From assembly GCA_016718385.1 (NCBI GenBank), contig JADKDK010000001.1:744001-808000 (forward strand): DNA of 64,000 nucleotides. Reading direction: 5' to 3'. This document shows, piece after piece, positions 32,787-42,065 of the stretch. Under the pieces are notes generated by a model, which made no database searches, was not told the origin of the DNA, and saw only the letters and a list, made by a program, of their open reading frames with translations. Source of the stretch: Gammaproteobacteria bacterium. Lineage in GTDB: Bacteria; Pseudomonadota; Gammaproteobacteria; Pseudomonadales; UBA5518. Every line of letters starts with the position of its first letter. The first letter of the stretch is position 1. The translations under genes were made by a program, and so were the position numbers.

Positions 32787-35190
32787 CGGATTCGACCTCG
32801 GGCGCATCGGCCACGCCTGTACGCGCGGACTTTAGCACCGACACGGCGCGCGGGTGCAGCCAATACGCGGCCCCGATCGCCGCCTGCCCGAGCGACAGTC
32901 CGCCGTCGTTGGCGGGTACCTCGCGCTGCGCCAGCACCGCCAGGCCGGAGCCGCGCAACCGGCCGGCCACGCCCTCCAGCAGCAGGCGGTTCTGGAACAC
33001 GCCGCCGGAGAGCGCCACGGTATCGAGGCCATGCGCTGCGGCCAGCTGTTCGGCGAGCGCCGCGACGGCCGCGGCCAGCCCGTGGTGGAAGCGCGCCGCG
33101 ATCACGCTGCGCGCCACGCCGCGGCCGAGGTCGGCGAAGATCTGCTCCCACAGCGGCGCCGGATCGAGCACGCAGGGATCCGCGCCCGTGTGGCACGCGA
33201 AGGCATAGCCCGCGGTCTCGCGGCGCGCGCCGCCGGCGAGCGCTTCCAGCTCGATCGCGGCCTGGCCTTCGTAGCCGATGCCATCACGGCAGATGCCGAG
33301 CACCGCGGCGACGGCGTCGAACAGCCGGCCGCAGGAACTGCTCGGCGGACAGTTCAGCCCCTGGCGCAGCATCGATCCGAGCGTCGCGAGCGGCTTGCCG
33401 GCGAGCCAGCGCGCGAATTCGAGCCCACCCCAGCGCGCGAGGAAGATCCCGGTGCCCGTGGCACGCTCGATCTGCGCCCAGGCATTGCGCCACGGTTCCA
33501 CCATGGCGCGCGAGCCGCCCGGCAGCGCGGTGGCGGCAAGGTGTCCGAGGCGGCGGCACTCGCGATAGTCGGCAAGGAGGAACTCGCCCCCCCACAGCGT
33601 GCCGTCGCTGCCGTAGCCCATGCCGTCGAGCACCACGCCGAGTACGGGCGGCGCGTCCGGCGCGCGGCCGTTTTCGGCCAGCGCGCTCGCCACGTGCGCG
33701 TGGTGGTGCTGCGCCGTGAGCAGCGTGATGCCCGCGCGCGCTGACCACGCCTCGCCATGGCGGCGCGAGCGGTAATCCGGGTGCGCGTCCACGACCAGCA
33801 GCCCGGGGTGCAGGCGGTAGAGGTCGAGGTAGCGCGCGATCGTCTTCTCGAACTCGTCGCTGGTGGCGGCGTTGCCGAGGTCGCCCAGGTGCTGCGAGGG
33901 CACGGCCTGGCCGGCGCGCAGCAGGCACACCGTGCTCTTCAGCTCGCCGCCCAGCGCGAGCAACTCGGGCGCGGCGGCGAAGTCGCGGTGCAGCGCGATG
34001 GGCGCCGGCGCGTAGCCGCGCGCCCGGCGCAGCAGCCGTGGCGCGCCGTCGGCGAAGCGCAGCACCGAGTCGTCGAGGCGGTTCACGATCTCGCGGTCGT
34101 GCAGCAGCCAGTAATCGGCGATGCCGGCCAGCCGTCGGCGGGCCTCCTCGTTGCAAATGCACGGCGGCTCGTCGGAGCGGTTGCCGCTGGTCATCACCAG
34201 CGGCGTGTCCAGGTCCGCGAGCAGCAGCCGGTGCAGGGGCGAGTACGGGAGCATGAAGCCGAGCGTGCGCTGCCCCGGTGCGATCGCGGGCGCGAGCGCG
34301 TGCTCCGCGTGCGCCTCGAGCAGCACGATCGGCGCGGCGGGCGATCGCAGGCAAGCGGTTTGCGCCGCGTCGAGGCGCGCGTAACGGCCGATCACCCCGG
34401 CGTCGCGCGCCATCAGCGCGAAGGGCTTGGCTGGACGTTGCTTGCGCCGGCGCAGCTGCGCAACCGCCCGCTCGCTGTGCGCATCGCAGGCGAGGTGGAA
34501 GCCGCCGATGCCCTTGAGCGCGAGGATGTGACCCGCGGCGAGCAGGCGGCTCGCCGCGGCGATCGCATCAACTGCCCCGAGTGCCGCGGGATCGATCGCC
34601 CGGCCCTCTGCATCCGCGAGCCAGACCCGCGGTCCGCAGGCGGGGCAGGCGATAGGCTGCGCGTGGAAACGCCGGTCGGCCGGATTCCCGTACTCCGTGC
34701 CGCAGGCGTGGCACATCGCGAACGCGGCCATGCTGGTATTGGCGCGATCCCAGGGAATGGCCCGGACGATGGACAGTCGCGGACCGCAGTGCGTGCAGTT
34801 GGCGAACGCGTGGCGGTAGCGGCGCGCGCGCGGGTCCCCGATCTCCGCGAGGCAGGCAGCGCAGGCGGCGGCGTCGGGCGCCACACCGGTGTGCACCTCG
34901 TCGCCTACGCTCGCCACGATGCGAAAATCGCCCGCGCGCGCCGGCTCCTCGAGCACGCGCCGATGCAGCGACTCGATCCGGGCCAACGGGGGTGCCTCGG
35001 CGAGGATGCGCCGCGCCAGCGCATCCACGGTCGCGCTGTCGCCCCACGCGCGCACCAGCACGCCGGCGCCGTCGTTGCGCACCTCGCCGCGCAGCCCGAG
35101 CTCGCGTGCGAGCCGCCAGACGAAGGGCCGGAATCCCACGCCCTGGACCGTGCCGCGCACGCGGATCTCGGCGCCGCGCAGTGCCTTCAT
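32779..35190 (-). CDS. hypF: Hydrogenase maturation carbamoyltransferase HypF
   Basis: An 803-residue protein that makes carbamoyl-AMP from carbamoyl phosphate and loads it on HypE. Domains in order: acylphosphatase (RVRGTVQGVGFRPFVWRLA, residues 7-95); two zinc fingers (CAACLAEIGDPRARRYRHAF..CTHC and CHACGTEYGNPADRRFHAQP..CPAC, about 105-185); a YrdC-like domain (KGIGGFHLACDA, about 205-380); and a Kae1/carbamoyltransferase domain (QHHHAHVASALAENG; DGMGYGSDGTLWGGEF; VALSGGVFQNRLL). It overlaps hoxW by the ATGA junction and hypA by 8 bases. Its place directly after the structural genes, before hypA, is unusual but sensible. Confidence 0.97.
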   Translation of the reverse strand: MKALRGAEIRVRGTVQGVGFRPFVWRLARELGLRGEVRNDGAGVLVRAWGDSATVDALARRILAEAPPLARIESLHRRVLEEPARAGDFRIVASVGDEVHTGVAPDAAACAACLAEIGDPRARRYRHAFANCTHCGPRLSIVRAIPWDRANTSMAAFAMCHACGTEYGNPADRRFHAQPIACPACGPRVWLADAEGRAIDPAALGAVDAIAAASRLLAAGHILALKGIGGFHLACDAHSERAVAQLRRRKQRPAKPFALMARDAGVIGRYARLDAAQTACLRSPAAPIVLLEAHAEHALAPAIAPGQRTLGFMLPYSPLHRLLLADLDTPLVMTSGNRSDEPPCICNEEARRRLAGIADYWLLHDREIVNRLDDSVLRFADGAPRLLRRARGYAPAPIALHRDFAAAPELLALGGELKSTVCLLRAGQAVPSQHLGDLGNAATSDEFEKTIARYLDLYRLHPGLLVVDAHPDYRSRRHGEAWSARAGITLLTAQHHHAHVASALAENGRAPDAPPVLGVVLDGMGYGSDGTLWGGEFLLADYRECRRLGHLAATALPGGSRAMVEPWRNAWAQIERATGTGIFLARWGGLEFARWLAGKPLATLGSMLRQGLNCPPSSSCGRLFDAVAAVLGICRDGIGYEGQAAIELEALAGGARRETAGYAFACHTGADPCVLDPAPLWEQIFADLGRGVARSVIAARFHHGLAAAVAALAEQLAAAHGLDTVALSGGVFQNRLLLEGVAGRLRGSGLAVLAQREVPANDGGLSLGQAAIGAAYWLHPRAVSVLKSARTGVADAPEVESGA

Positions 35191-35645
35191 TGCGCGAGAA
35201 ACGCCTGCAGCGCGGCCGCGGCCGCCTCCATGTGCCACAGCGCGCGCTCCGACAGGCTCTCGCCCAGCTCGAAGTGCTCGCCGCGCACGCACAGGATCCA
35301 GGCCTCGGGCAGCGCGATACCCAGGCGTTGCGCCGTTTCCAGCACCGCCTCGGGAGCAAGGGCGTGCGTGGTGTGCAGGAAGCGCGGCGACGGATGCACC
35401 GGGCGCAGCTCGAACGGCGCCGGCGTGTGCTGTCCGGCATCGATGAAGAGCGCCAGGCGGCGTCCCTCGAGCTCCAGCGCGTGCTCGACCTGGAGCTGGT
35501 AATCGATCACCAGCGTGATGCCGGCACGCGTCTCGAGCCCGGCACGGCGCACCAGGGCCGGCGCGAGACCGTCGTCGCCGCGGCTCTCGTTGCCGGTAGC
35601 GAACACCACCACCGGCGCAACACCCGGAGCGTCGTGCTCAGTCAC
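35187..35645 (-). CDS. hoxW: Hydrogenase large-subunit maturation endopeptidase
   Basis: A 152-residue M52-family protease that clips the C-terminal peptide from the HoxH precursor after nickel insertion. The N-terminal VFATGNESRGDDGLAP (G-N-x4-D-D-G), with Glu and Asp as nickel-sensing ligands, is conserved, and FIDAG supplies the second acidic site. It overlaps the hoxH stop by 8 bases, and its own stop overlaps hypF as ATGA. HoxW is the name used for the protease paired with HoxFUYH enzymes. Confidence 0.92.
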   Translation of the reverse strand: MTEHDAPGVAPVVVFATGNESRGDDGLAPALVRRAGLETRAGITLVIDYQLQVEHALELEGRRLALFIDAGQHTPAPFELRPVHPSPRFLHTTHALAPEAVLETAQRLGIALPEAWILCVRGEHFELGESLSERALWHMEAAAAALQAFLAQ

Positions 35646-37113
35646 GGACCAGGCGTCCGATCATGGCGCCGCTGCAGTCCATCAGTTCCACCGCGAGCGG
35701 CATCTGGCCCAGCGCGTGCGTGGCGCAGGACAGGCAGGGGTCGAATGCGCGGATCGCGACCTCGATGTGGTTCAGCAGTCCTTCCGTGAGCTGTCGCCCC
35801 GAGAGGTGCTGCTCGGCGACCGCACGGATGGTCTCGTTCATCGCCTGGTTGTTGTGCGTGGTGGAGACGATCAGGTTGGCGCGCACCACCTGGTCGTTCT
35901 CGTCGACCCGGTAGTGATGGATCAGCGTGCCGCGCGGCGCCTCGATCACGCCGATGCCGCGCGCCTGGCGCTCGCCGCGGACCAGGAGCTCGTCGCCGAG
36001 CAGGTCGTCATCGTGCAGCAGGTCCTTGATCGTCTCGGCGGCGTGCAGCATCTCGATCATGCGCGCCCAGTGGAATCCCAGCGTCGACGTTGCCATGCGT
36101 CCCTGGTCGAAGGCCAGGAACCTGCGACGCTCGCGGTCGGCCAGCGGCGTGGGGATGGAGTCGCACTGCGTCACGCGCGTGAGCGGACCCACGCGGTACC
36201 AGCCGTGCTCGTCGCCCAGGGCCTTCAGGAACGGGAACTTCATGTACGACCACGGCTGCACGTTCTCGGCGATCTGCTCCCAGTACTCCGCGTAGTCGAG
36301 GTGGTCGAAGAGCGTGGTCCCGTCGGCGCGGCGCGCGCGCAGGCCGCCGTGGTAGAGATCCATCGCGCCGTCGGCGCCCACCAGCATCAGCGTATTGGCC
36401 GTGCAGCGGCCGAAATCGCGATAGAAGTCCAGATGCTGTTCCAGCAGGCGCTGCGCGAGTCCCACCGCATCGAGACTCCAGCCGATGACCCGGTAGACGG
36501 GATCGAGCAGTGCCGCGCGCTCGGCGCCAGTGAGGCTCTTGTTGACGCCGCCCGGGATGGCGCCGGTGCCGTGGATGCGCTTGCCCGCCGTGGCGTGGAT
36601 GACCTCCTGCCCGTAGCGGCGCAGCCACACGCCCTGGCGCGCGATCTCGGGGTGTTCCACCGCGAGACCGGCGATGTTGCGCCGTGCAACCCCGGCATCG
36701 AAGCCGAACAGCAGGTCGGGCGAGGCGAGATGGAAGAAGTGCAGCGCGTGCGACTGCAGGATCTGGCCGTAGTGCATCAGGCGGCGGATCTTCTCCGCGG
36801 TGGGAGTGAGCGTGTGCGCACCGACCACCGCGTCGAGCGCCTTGGCCGCGGCCAGCTGGTGGCTCACCGGGCAGATGCCGCACAGGCGCTGCACCATCAC
36901 CGGCACTTCCCAGTAGGGACGGCCCTGCACGAACTTCTCGAAGCCGCGGAACTCCACGATGTGCAGTCGCGCCTGGCGCACGCGATCCTGCGCGTCCAGC
37001 AACAGCGTGACCTTGCCGTGGCCCTCGACGCGCGACAGCGGATCGATCGCCACGCGGCGCAGCCCGGTCGCCTCGGCGACAGGCTGCAACGGGTTGCCGG
37101 GTCCCTGGTCCAT
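35638..37113 (-). CDS. hoxH: NAD-coupled [NiFe]-hydrogenase large subunit HoxH
   Basis: A 491-residue subunit carrying the Ni-Fe active site that splits or makes H2 in the cytoplasm. Nickel ligands are at QRLCGICPVSHQ (about 60-71, N-terminal CxxC) and DPCLSCATH (about 457-465, C-terminal CxxC). After that His a tail of about 26 residues (ALGQMPLAVELMDCSG and onward) is the part that HoxW should remove. The IDPLSRVEGHGKV start region is typical. It follows hoxY by 14 bases. All ligands are present, so a functional group 3d enzyme is expected. Confidence 0.97.
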   Translation of the reverse strand: MDQGPGNPLQPVAEATGLRRVAIDPLSRVEGHGKVTLLLDAQDRVRQARLHIVEFRGFEKFVQGRPYWEVPVMVQRLCGICPVSHQLAAAKALDAVVGAHTLTPTAEKIRRLMHYGQILQSHALHFFHLASPDLLFGFDAGVARRNIAGLAVEHPEIARQGVWLRRYGQEVIHATAGKRIHGTGAIPGGVNKSLTGAERAALLDPVYRVIGWSLDAVGLAQRLLEQHLDFYRDFGRCTANTLMLVGADGAMDLYHGGLRARRADGTTLFDHLDYAEYWEQIAENVQPWSYMKFPFLKALGDEHGWYRVGPLTRVTQCDSIPTPLADRERRRFLAFDQGRMATSTLGFHWARMIEMLHAAETIKDLLHDDDLLGDELLVRGERQARGIGVIEAPRGTLIHHYRVDENDQVVRANLIVSTTHNNQAMNETIRAVAEQHLSGRQLTEGLLNHIEVAIRAFDPCLSCATHALGQMPLAVELMDCSGAMIGRLVRD

Positions 37114-37127
37114 GGCGTGCTCCCGCT

Positions 37128-37679
37128 TCAGTCGTAGCTGATGAGACCGTGCCCCAGCCGCGGCGTGCGTCCGTCGAGCAGGTCCGTGAGGAACTGCCAG
37201 ATCGCATCGGCCGACGGCGGACAGCCCGGGAGGAAATAGTCGATGTGCACGACCTCGTGCAGCGGGTGCACCTTGTCCAGCGGCAGCGGCAGTTCGGCGT
37301 CGTTCGGGATCATGCCCCTGGCGAGACTGGTCTCGGTGAGGTAGACCTCCTGCAGGCACTGCGCGATGTCGAGGTGGTTGCGCTGCGCGGGCAGCCCGCC
37401 GTTCACCGCACAGGCGCCCATCGCGATCAGCACATCGCAGTTGGCGCGGAACTCGCGCAGCACGTGCACGTTCTCGGCGTTGCAGACACCCCCCTCGATG
37501 ATCCCGATGTCGCACTTGCCGCAGTGCTTGATGTCGGTGAGCGGCGAGCGGTCGAACTCCACGCGATCGAGCAGCGCGAACAGGCGTTCGTCGATGTCGA
37601 GCAGCGACATGTGGCAGCCGAAGCAGCCGGCGAGCGAGGTGGTGGCGACGCGCAGTTTGCGCGGGGGCGTGTCAGTCAT
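37128..37679 (-). CDS. hoxY: NAD-coupled [NiFe]-hydrogenase small subunit HoxY
   Basis: A 183-residue small subunit that holds the proximal 4Fe-4S cluster and passes electrons from HoxH to HoxU/HoxF. Cluster cysteines lie in SLAGCFGCHMSLLDID (about 16-31), IAMGACAVNGG (about 85-95) and FLPGCPPSADAIW (about 150-162). The short form without a twin-arginine signal or extra clusters is typical of soluble group 3d enzymes. It overlaps the hoxU end by 8 bases. Confidence 0.96.
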   Translation of the reverse strand: MTDTPPRKLRVATTSLAGCFGCHMSLLDIDERLFALLDRVEFDRSPLTDIKHCGKCDIGIIEGGVCNAENVHVLREFRANCDVLIAMGACAVNGGLPAQRNHLDIAQCLQEVYLTETSLARGMIPNDAELPLPLDKVHPLHEVVHIDYFLPGCPPSADAIWQFLTDLLDGRTPRLGHGLISYD

Positions 37680-38403
37680 GGGCGGGATCCGTGCGCGGTG
37701 CGTCGGCGAGAGCCTGCGCGCTGATCGGGCTGAGGTCGAAGCGGCGCTGTCCGATGGGCACCTCGAAGGCCGCGCCCTTCCTGAGTATCACGCCGACCGG
37801 GCAGACATCGACGGCCTTGTCGGCGGTGCTGACGTTGCTGTCGCGCAACAGCCCCGTCGGCGAGTTCACGATCAGGTGCTTGTCGATCCCGCGGCCCGAG
37901 AGCGCGAACACCGACTTGCCATCGACATCGCGCGAGGCGCGCACGCAGAGCTCGCAGAGGATGCAGCGATTGAAGTCGAGCAGCAGCTCGGGGTGCGAGG
38001 CGTCCACCGGGCGGTCGGGGAACAGGTGACGAAAGCCGGCCGTCATCACGCCGAGATCGTAGCCGCTCGCCTGCAGCCGGCAGTTGCCGCTCTTCTCGCA
38101 GGACGGGCAGAAGTGGTTGCCCTCGGCGAACAGCATCTGCACCAGCGTGCGCCTGAGCGCGCCCAGCTCCTCGGTATTGCTCTGCACCTCCATGCCGGCT
38201 CGTGCGCGGCACGTACACGCGGTGACGGTGTGCCCGGCGGTGGTGGTCGTGCACAGCTTGCAGCTGCCGTGCGGCTCGAACTCGGGGTGATAGCACAGGT
38301 GCGGGATGTAGTGGCCGGCGGCAAGCGCCGCCTGCAGCAGGCTCTGGCCCGGCTCGAAGGGTACTTCGGCACCGTCGAGCACGAAGGTGGGCCGCTCGTT
38401 CAC
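37672..38403 (-). CDS. hoxU: Hydrogenase diaphorase subunit HoxU
   Basis: A 243-residue NuoG-like iron-sulfur subunit linking HoxY to HoxF. A plant-type 2Fe-2S domain comes first (LCYHPEFEPHGSCKLCTTTT...VTACTC), then a His/Cys cluster region (NHFCPSCEKSGNCRLQ), then a further four-Cys cluster (NRCILCELCVRASRDVDG..KAVDVCPVGV). The start is GTG 38403, which overlaps the hoxF stop as GTGA. Complete. Confidence 0.95.
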   Translation of the reverse strand: MNERPTFVLDGAEVPFEPGQSLLQAALAAGHYIPHLCYHPEFEPHGSCKLCTTTTAGHTVTACTCRARAGMEVQSNTEELGALRRTLVQMLFAEGNHFCPSCEKSGNCRLQASGYDLGVMTAGFRHLFPDRPVDASHPELLLDFNRCILCELCVRASRDVDGKSVFALSGRGIDKHLIVNSPTGLLRDSNVSTADKAVDVCPVGVILRKGAAFEVPIGQRRFDLSPISAQALADAPRTDPAHD

Positions 38404-40220
38404 GGCATATTCTCCAGGTGGGAGTCGGGGTCGTCGCGCCCGGTTGCCCGGCGTGCCGCCGCCAGCGCGCCGTCGAGATCGAAGGCCGGGGTGTAGGTGT
38501 GCGAACCGAGGCGGCGCACGTACGACGGGCGGAAGCGCTTCAGGGTGTCGAGCACCGGGTTGCAGGCCGTGTGCCCGAGGCCGCAGTGCGCGGACTGCTG
38601 CAGCACGCTGTTCAGTCGTCCCATCTCCTCGAGCTCGTTCTGGCTGCCGTTGCCGGCGTGGATCCTGTCCATGATGTGCGCCAGCATCGAGGTGCCGACG
38701 CGGCAGGGCGTGCAGAAGCCGCAACTCTCGTGGGCGAAGAAGCGCGTGTAGTTGCGCGCCACCTCGAACAGGTCGCGCCCGGCCCCGAACACGGTGATCG
38801 CGCCGGCGCAGGCGAGATCCTCGAAGGCGATGCGCCGGCCGAACTCGGAGGCGTCGATGCATACGCCCGAGGGGCCGCCGACCTGCACCGCCTGCGTCCC
38901 GGGCGCACCGCATTCCTCCAGCACCTGCTGCACCGTCACGCCGAACGGGAACTCGTACACGCCCGGCCGCGCGCAATCGCCCGAGACGGACAGCAGCTTG
39001 GTGCCGGGGGAGCGCGCCGTGCCCAGGCTGCGGTAGCGCCCGGCGCCGGCGAGCGCGATCAGCGCTGCCGCGCACAGGGTCTCGACGTTGTTGACCACGG
39101 TCGGCTGCTGCAGGTAGCCGTGGGTGACCGGATAAGGAGGGCGGTTGCGCGGCACGCCGCGCTTGCCCTCCAATGATTCCAGCAGCGCGGTTTCCTCGCC
39201 GCAGACGTAGGCGCCGGCGCCGAGGTGGACCTCGATATCGAAGTCGAGGGCGCTGCCGCAGATCCCCGCGCCGAGCAGCCCGTCGCGGCGCCGGCGCTCC
39301 AGCACCTGCTCGAGCGCTTCGCGCAGGAAGGCGTACTCGCCGCGCAGGTAGAGCATGCCGCGCGTCGCGCCGGTCGCGATCGCGGCCACCGTCATGCCGT
39401 CGAACACCAGGTCGGCGCGGCTCGCGAGCAGCACGCGGTCCTTGAAGGTCCCTGGCTCGCCCTCGTCGGCGTTGCAGACCACGTAGCGGGTGCTGCCCGT
39501 GGCGCTGCGGCAGGCCTCCCACTTGGCCGCGACCGCGAAGCCGGCGCCGCCGCGCCCGCGCAGCCCGCCCCGATCGATCTCCCGGATCAGGGCAGGGGAG
39601 CCGTCGGTTCCCCCGCCGTGCGCGAGAGCGGCCCGGATGGCGGCACCCGGCTCCGGGCCGGGGCCGAGCAGCCATTCGCTGCGGCGGATGTTGTCGTCGA
39701 TCCGGAACAGCGCCGCGGGCCAATCGGCGAGCGGGCGGCGTTCGAGTATCAGCTGTGCGATTTCGCCGATGCGCCCGGCATCCAGGCGCGCTATCGCCCG
39801 GCCGTTCACCAGCATCCCCGGTCCCTGGTCGCACAGCCCGGTGCAGGAGGTGGTCGCGACGCTGAGCAGCCCGTCCTCGCTGGTGCGGCCCGGCTCCACC
39901 CACAGCTCGCGGCACAACTGTGCCAGCAGCGCCTCGCTGCCCTGCATGCGATCCGTGATGTTGTCCGAGAACAGCACGCGGTATTCGCCCCAGGGCTCGG
40001 TGGACAGGAAGGCATAGAAGCCCGCGGTGCCGCGTACCCGGGCGAGCGGCAGCTCCAGCGCCTGCGCGAGCTGTTCCAGCGCGGCGGCGGGAAGGAAATT
40101 GAAGGCGCCCTGCACGTCCACCAGCAGCTGCAGCAGGCGGTGCGGTTCGCGTCCACGCTGCGCGAGAGCCGCCTCCACGGCATCGCGGATTTCCCCGAGA
40201 CCGATACTGCACTGATTCAC
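38400..40220 (-). CDS. hoxF: Hydrogenase diaphorase subunit HoxF
   Basis: A 606-residue flavoprotein that exchanges electrons with NAD(H). Its first about 150 residues are a NuoE-like thioredoxin fold with a 2Fe-2S site (SVATTSCTGLCDQGPGMLVNG). The NuoF-like part carries the glycine-rich FMN/NAD loop (DRGGLRGRGGAGFAVAAKW), CNADEGEPGTFKDR, GAGAYVCGEETALLESLEG and the 4Fe-4S motif ESCGFCTPCRVGT with a later Cys. NuoE and NuoF are thus fused, so no separate hoxE is needed. The start is GTG 40220. First gene of the 11-gene hox-hyp operon, 99 bases after batD on the same strand. Confidence 0.96.
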   Translation of the reverse strand: MNQCSIGLGEIRDAVEAALAQRGREPHRLLQLLVDVQGAFNFLPAAALEQLAQALELPLARVRGTAGFYAFLSTEPWGEYRVLFSDNITDRMQGSEALLAQLCRELWVEPGRTSEDGLLSVATTSCTGLCDQGPGMLVNGRAIARLDAGRIGEIAQLILERRPLADWPAALFRIDDNIRRSEWLLGPGPEPGAAIRAALAHGGGTDGSPALIREIDRGGLRGRGGAGFAVAAKWEACRSATGSTRYVVCNADEGEPGTFKDRVLLASRADLVFDGMTVAAIATGATRGMLYLRGEYAFLREALEQVLERRRRDGLLGAGICGSALDFDIEVHLGAGAYVCGEETALLESLEGKRGVPRNRPPYPVTHGYLQQPTVVNNVETLCAAALIALAGAGRYRSLGTARSPGTKLLSVSGDCARPGVYEFPFGVTVQQVLEECGAPGTQAVQVGGPSGVCIDASEFGRRIAFEDLACAGAITVFGAGRDLFEVARNYTRFFAHESCGFCTPCRVGTSMLAHIMDRIHAGNGSQNELEEMGRLNSVLQQSAHCGLGHTACNPVLDTLKRFRPSYVRRLGSHTYTPAFDLDGALAAARRATGRDDPDSHLENMP

Positions 40221-40250
40221 GCGATACCGCCGGCCGTGGTCATATGCGGC

Positions 40251-40278
40251 AGCCTACACCATCGATGCATCCACGCAA
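40251..40278 (-). promoter_or_regulatory. Candidate promoter of the hox-hyp operon
   Basis: On the minus strand TTGCGT (40278-40273) and TAGGCT (40256-40251) are separated by 16 bases, a weak sigma-70 pair, with the predicted start about 24 bases before the hoxF GTG. An 8-codon frame from ATG 40243 (MTTAGGIA-stop) ends on the hoxF start codon and could couple translation. No sigma-54 box is visible. Confidence 0.35.
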
Positions 40279-40319
40279 TGCCGGCCGCGGTTGCGCGCCT
40301 CGCCTCGGTTCTGCGCGCG

Positions 40320-42065
40320 TCACGGACCCTCGTGCACCGGCGGCGCGGCATACAGCGGCGGCAATGCGTCTGCTCGCGTGCCGCGCTTGCGCTGCTCGAG
40401 CGCGGCAGCGCGTGCCGCTTCCAGGCGCCCGAGCAGCACGCCGAGCTCGCAGGGTGCGGCATTCGCGGCGTAGCGACTGGCCAGCAGGCGCTCGATGTGC
40501 GCGCCCAGTTTCTCGTCCTGCGCGGCGGCGCCCAGGTCGCTGGCCGAATGAATGGCGGCGTGCGGGAAGGCGGCGCGTCCCCAGCGCGGCAGCAGCGCCT
40601 GCACCTGCGATGCGTCGTTGGCGCGGCAGGCCGCGGCGAGCGTCGCGAACAGTTGCGCCTCGCGCGCTGTGTCCGCTGACGCCGCCGGCGGTTCCGCCGC
40701 GCTTGGCGGTGTTGCCAGCGCCAGGCGCCGCCACTGCCAGCTGCTGAAGGCGGTGCTCAGCGCCAGCAGCAGCGTGGCGATGATCCAGGGCCAGGGCGGG
40801 GCTGCGGGCGGGGGGCTCGGCTGCGCCGGCGCGACGCTGGTTGCGCTGTTCGCGGCTGCGGCGGGAGCCGACGCGCTGGTGCCGGGCTGCGCGCCGGCGA
40901 GCGGCGCGGGCGCGGGGGCGGCGTTGGCGCCCGGCAGCACGCGGATCGAGCGCCGCGGGACCACGGCTTCCTCGAAGCGCTGGTTGGCGGTATCCCACCA
41001 GCGCACCCTGATTTCCGGAAACTCGATGTCGCCCGCGCGCGAGGGGATCACGGCGCTGCTCTCGATGCGCGTGCCGGTGATGCCCTCGGCGTCCTGCGCG
41101 TCCTCGATGCGCGGCTGGTCCGGATAGAAGCGCAGCCCGTCCACCGCGGGCGCGGGCAACGGCGGCAGCTGCGCGCCGGTCAGGCCGGTGGCGGTGATCG
41201 TCACGGTGCGCGTGGCGGAATCGCCGACGCGCAGTTCCTGCGGGCTCCTGTCCCAGGTCTCGATCACCGTGAGCACGCGCGCGGGCAGCCACGGCGTGGC
41301 GCCGGCCTCGGGCGGCAGCACGCGGATGCGTTTTTCCTCCGAGCGCAGGCGCAGCATCCTGCCGCGACCGCCGGAGCGGTCGAACCAGCTGCCGCCGCCC
41401 AGCGCGGCCTGGAAGCCCAGCGCCGGCACCACGAGCTCGCCGCTGCGCTGCGGGAACACCGCGTAGCGGCGCTCGAACACGCCGTAGCGGCGGCCGTCGA
41501 TGAGCTTCTCGTAGGAGTTCTCGCCGAGCTCGCGCACCACGGCATCGGGAATCTCGGGCGCATCCAGCGTCGCGCCGCGCTCGAAGTCCACGGCGTGCAG
41601 CAGGCGCACCGTGAGCAGCAGCTGCTGTTGCACGTGCACTTCGGTGGCGTCGGTCTCGACCTGCAGCTGCACCTCGCGCGCCGCGGCGGAGGCGGGGGCC
41701 GGATCCTCGCTCACGCGGATCGCAATGGGCTGCGTGCGCTCGCCGCCGACCTCGATTGCGGGGATGGTCAGCTCGCCGGCGTGGCGTGCCATCAACGTGA
41801 CCTGCCACGTGGTGGAAGACTCGCTGCGTCCGTTGGACATCGTGAAGCTGGAATTGCGCGTGCTGCCCAGCACCTCGAAGTGGCGCTCCAGCGGTGCGAG
41901 ATCGGGTTCCTCGGCGCGCATCGAACCCGCCACGCGGATGGTGAGCTCGATACTTTCCGACAGTGCGATGCGCTCGCGATCGAGGTGCGCCGACACCGCG
42001 GCGCTGGCGCCCCCGGCGAAGGCGAGCAGCAGCATCAGCAGCAGCGCGCGGGCCTGGAGTCTCAT
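40320..42065 (-). CDS. batD: BatD-like protein
   Basis: A 581-residue protein with a signal peptide (MRLQARALLLMLLLAFAGGASA) and a long beta-sandwich periplasmic region (VSAHLDRERIALSESIELTIRV; AVFPQRSGELVVPALGF; TVTITATGLTGAQLPPLPAP). An Ala/Pro linker, a single membrane helix (WPWIIATLLLALSTAF, about 425-440) and a cytoplasmic helical tail follow. This is the BatD/DUF7939-type layout. Bat proteins with a MoxR ATPase are linked to stress tolerance and envelope assembly in several bacteria, but the mechanism is unsettled. Its ATG overlaps the batB stop (ATGA). Last gene of the bat operon. Confidence 0.85.
   Translation of the reverse strand: MRLQARALLLMLLLAFAGGASAAVSAHLDRERIALSESIELTIRVAGSMRAEEPDLAPLERHFEVLGSTRNSSFTMSNGRSESSTTWQVTLMARHAGELTIPAIEVGGERTQPIAIRVSEDPAPASAAAREVQLQVETDATEVHVQQQLLLTVRLLHAVDFERGATLDAPEIPDAVVRELGENSYEKLIDGRRYGVFERRYAVFPQRSGELVVPALGFQAALGGGSWFDRSGGRGRMLRLRSEEKRIRVLPPEAGATPWLPARVLTVIETWDRSPQELRVGDSATRTVTITATGLTGAQLPPLPAPAVDGLRFYPDQPRIEDAQDAEGITGTRIESSAVIPSRAGDIEFPEIRVRWWDTANQRFEEAVVPRRSIRVLPGANAAPAPAPLAGAQPGTSASAPAAAANSATSVAPAQPSPPPAAPPWPWIIATLLLALSTAFSSWQWRRLALATPPSAAEPPAASADTAREAQLFATLAAACRANDASQVQALLPRWGRAAFPHAAIHSASDLGAAAQDEKLGAHIERLLASRYAANAAPCELGVLLGRLEAARAAALEQRKRGTRADALPPLYAAPPVHEGP

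Noticed and set aside
32445..35190. Separate carbamoyltransferase or tRNA-modification gene
   Set aside because: The YrdC and Kae1-like segments are parts of one intact HypF with acylphosphatase and zinc fingers in the usual order.
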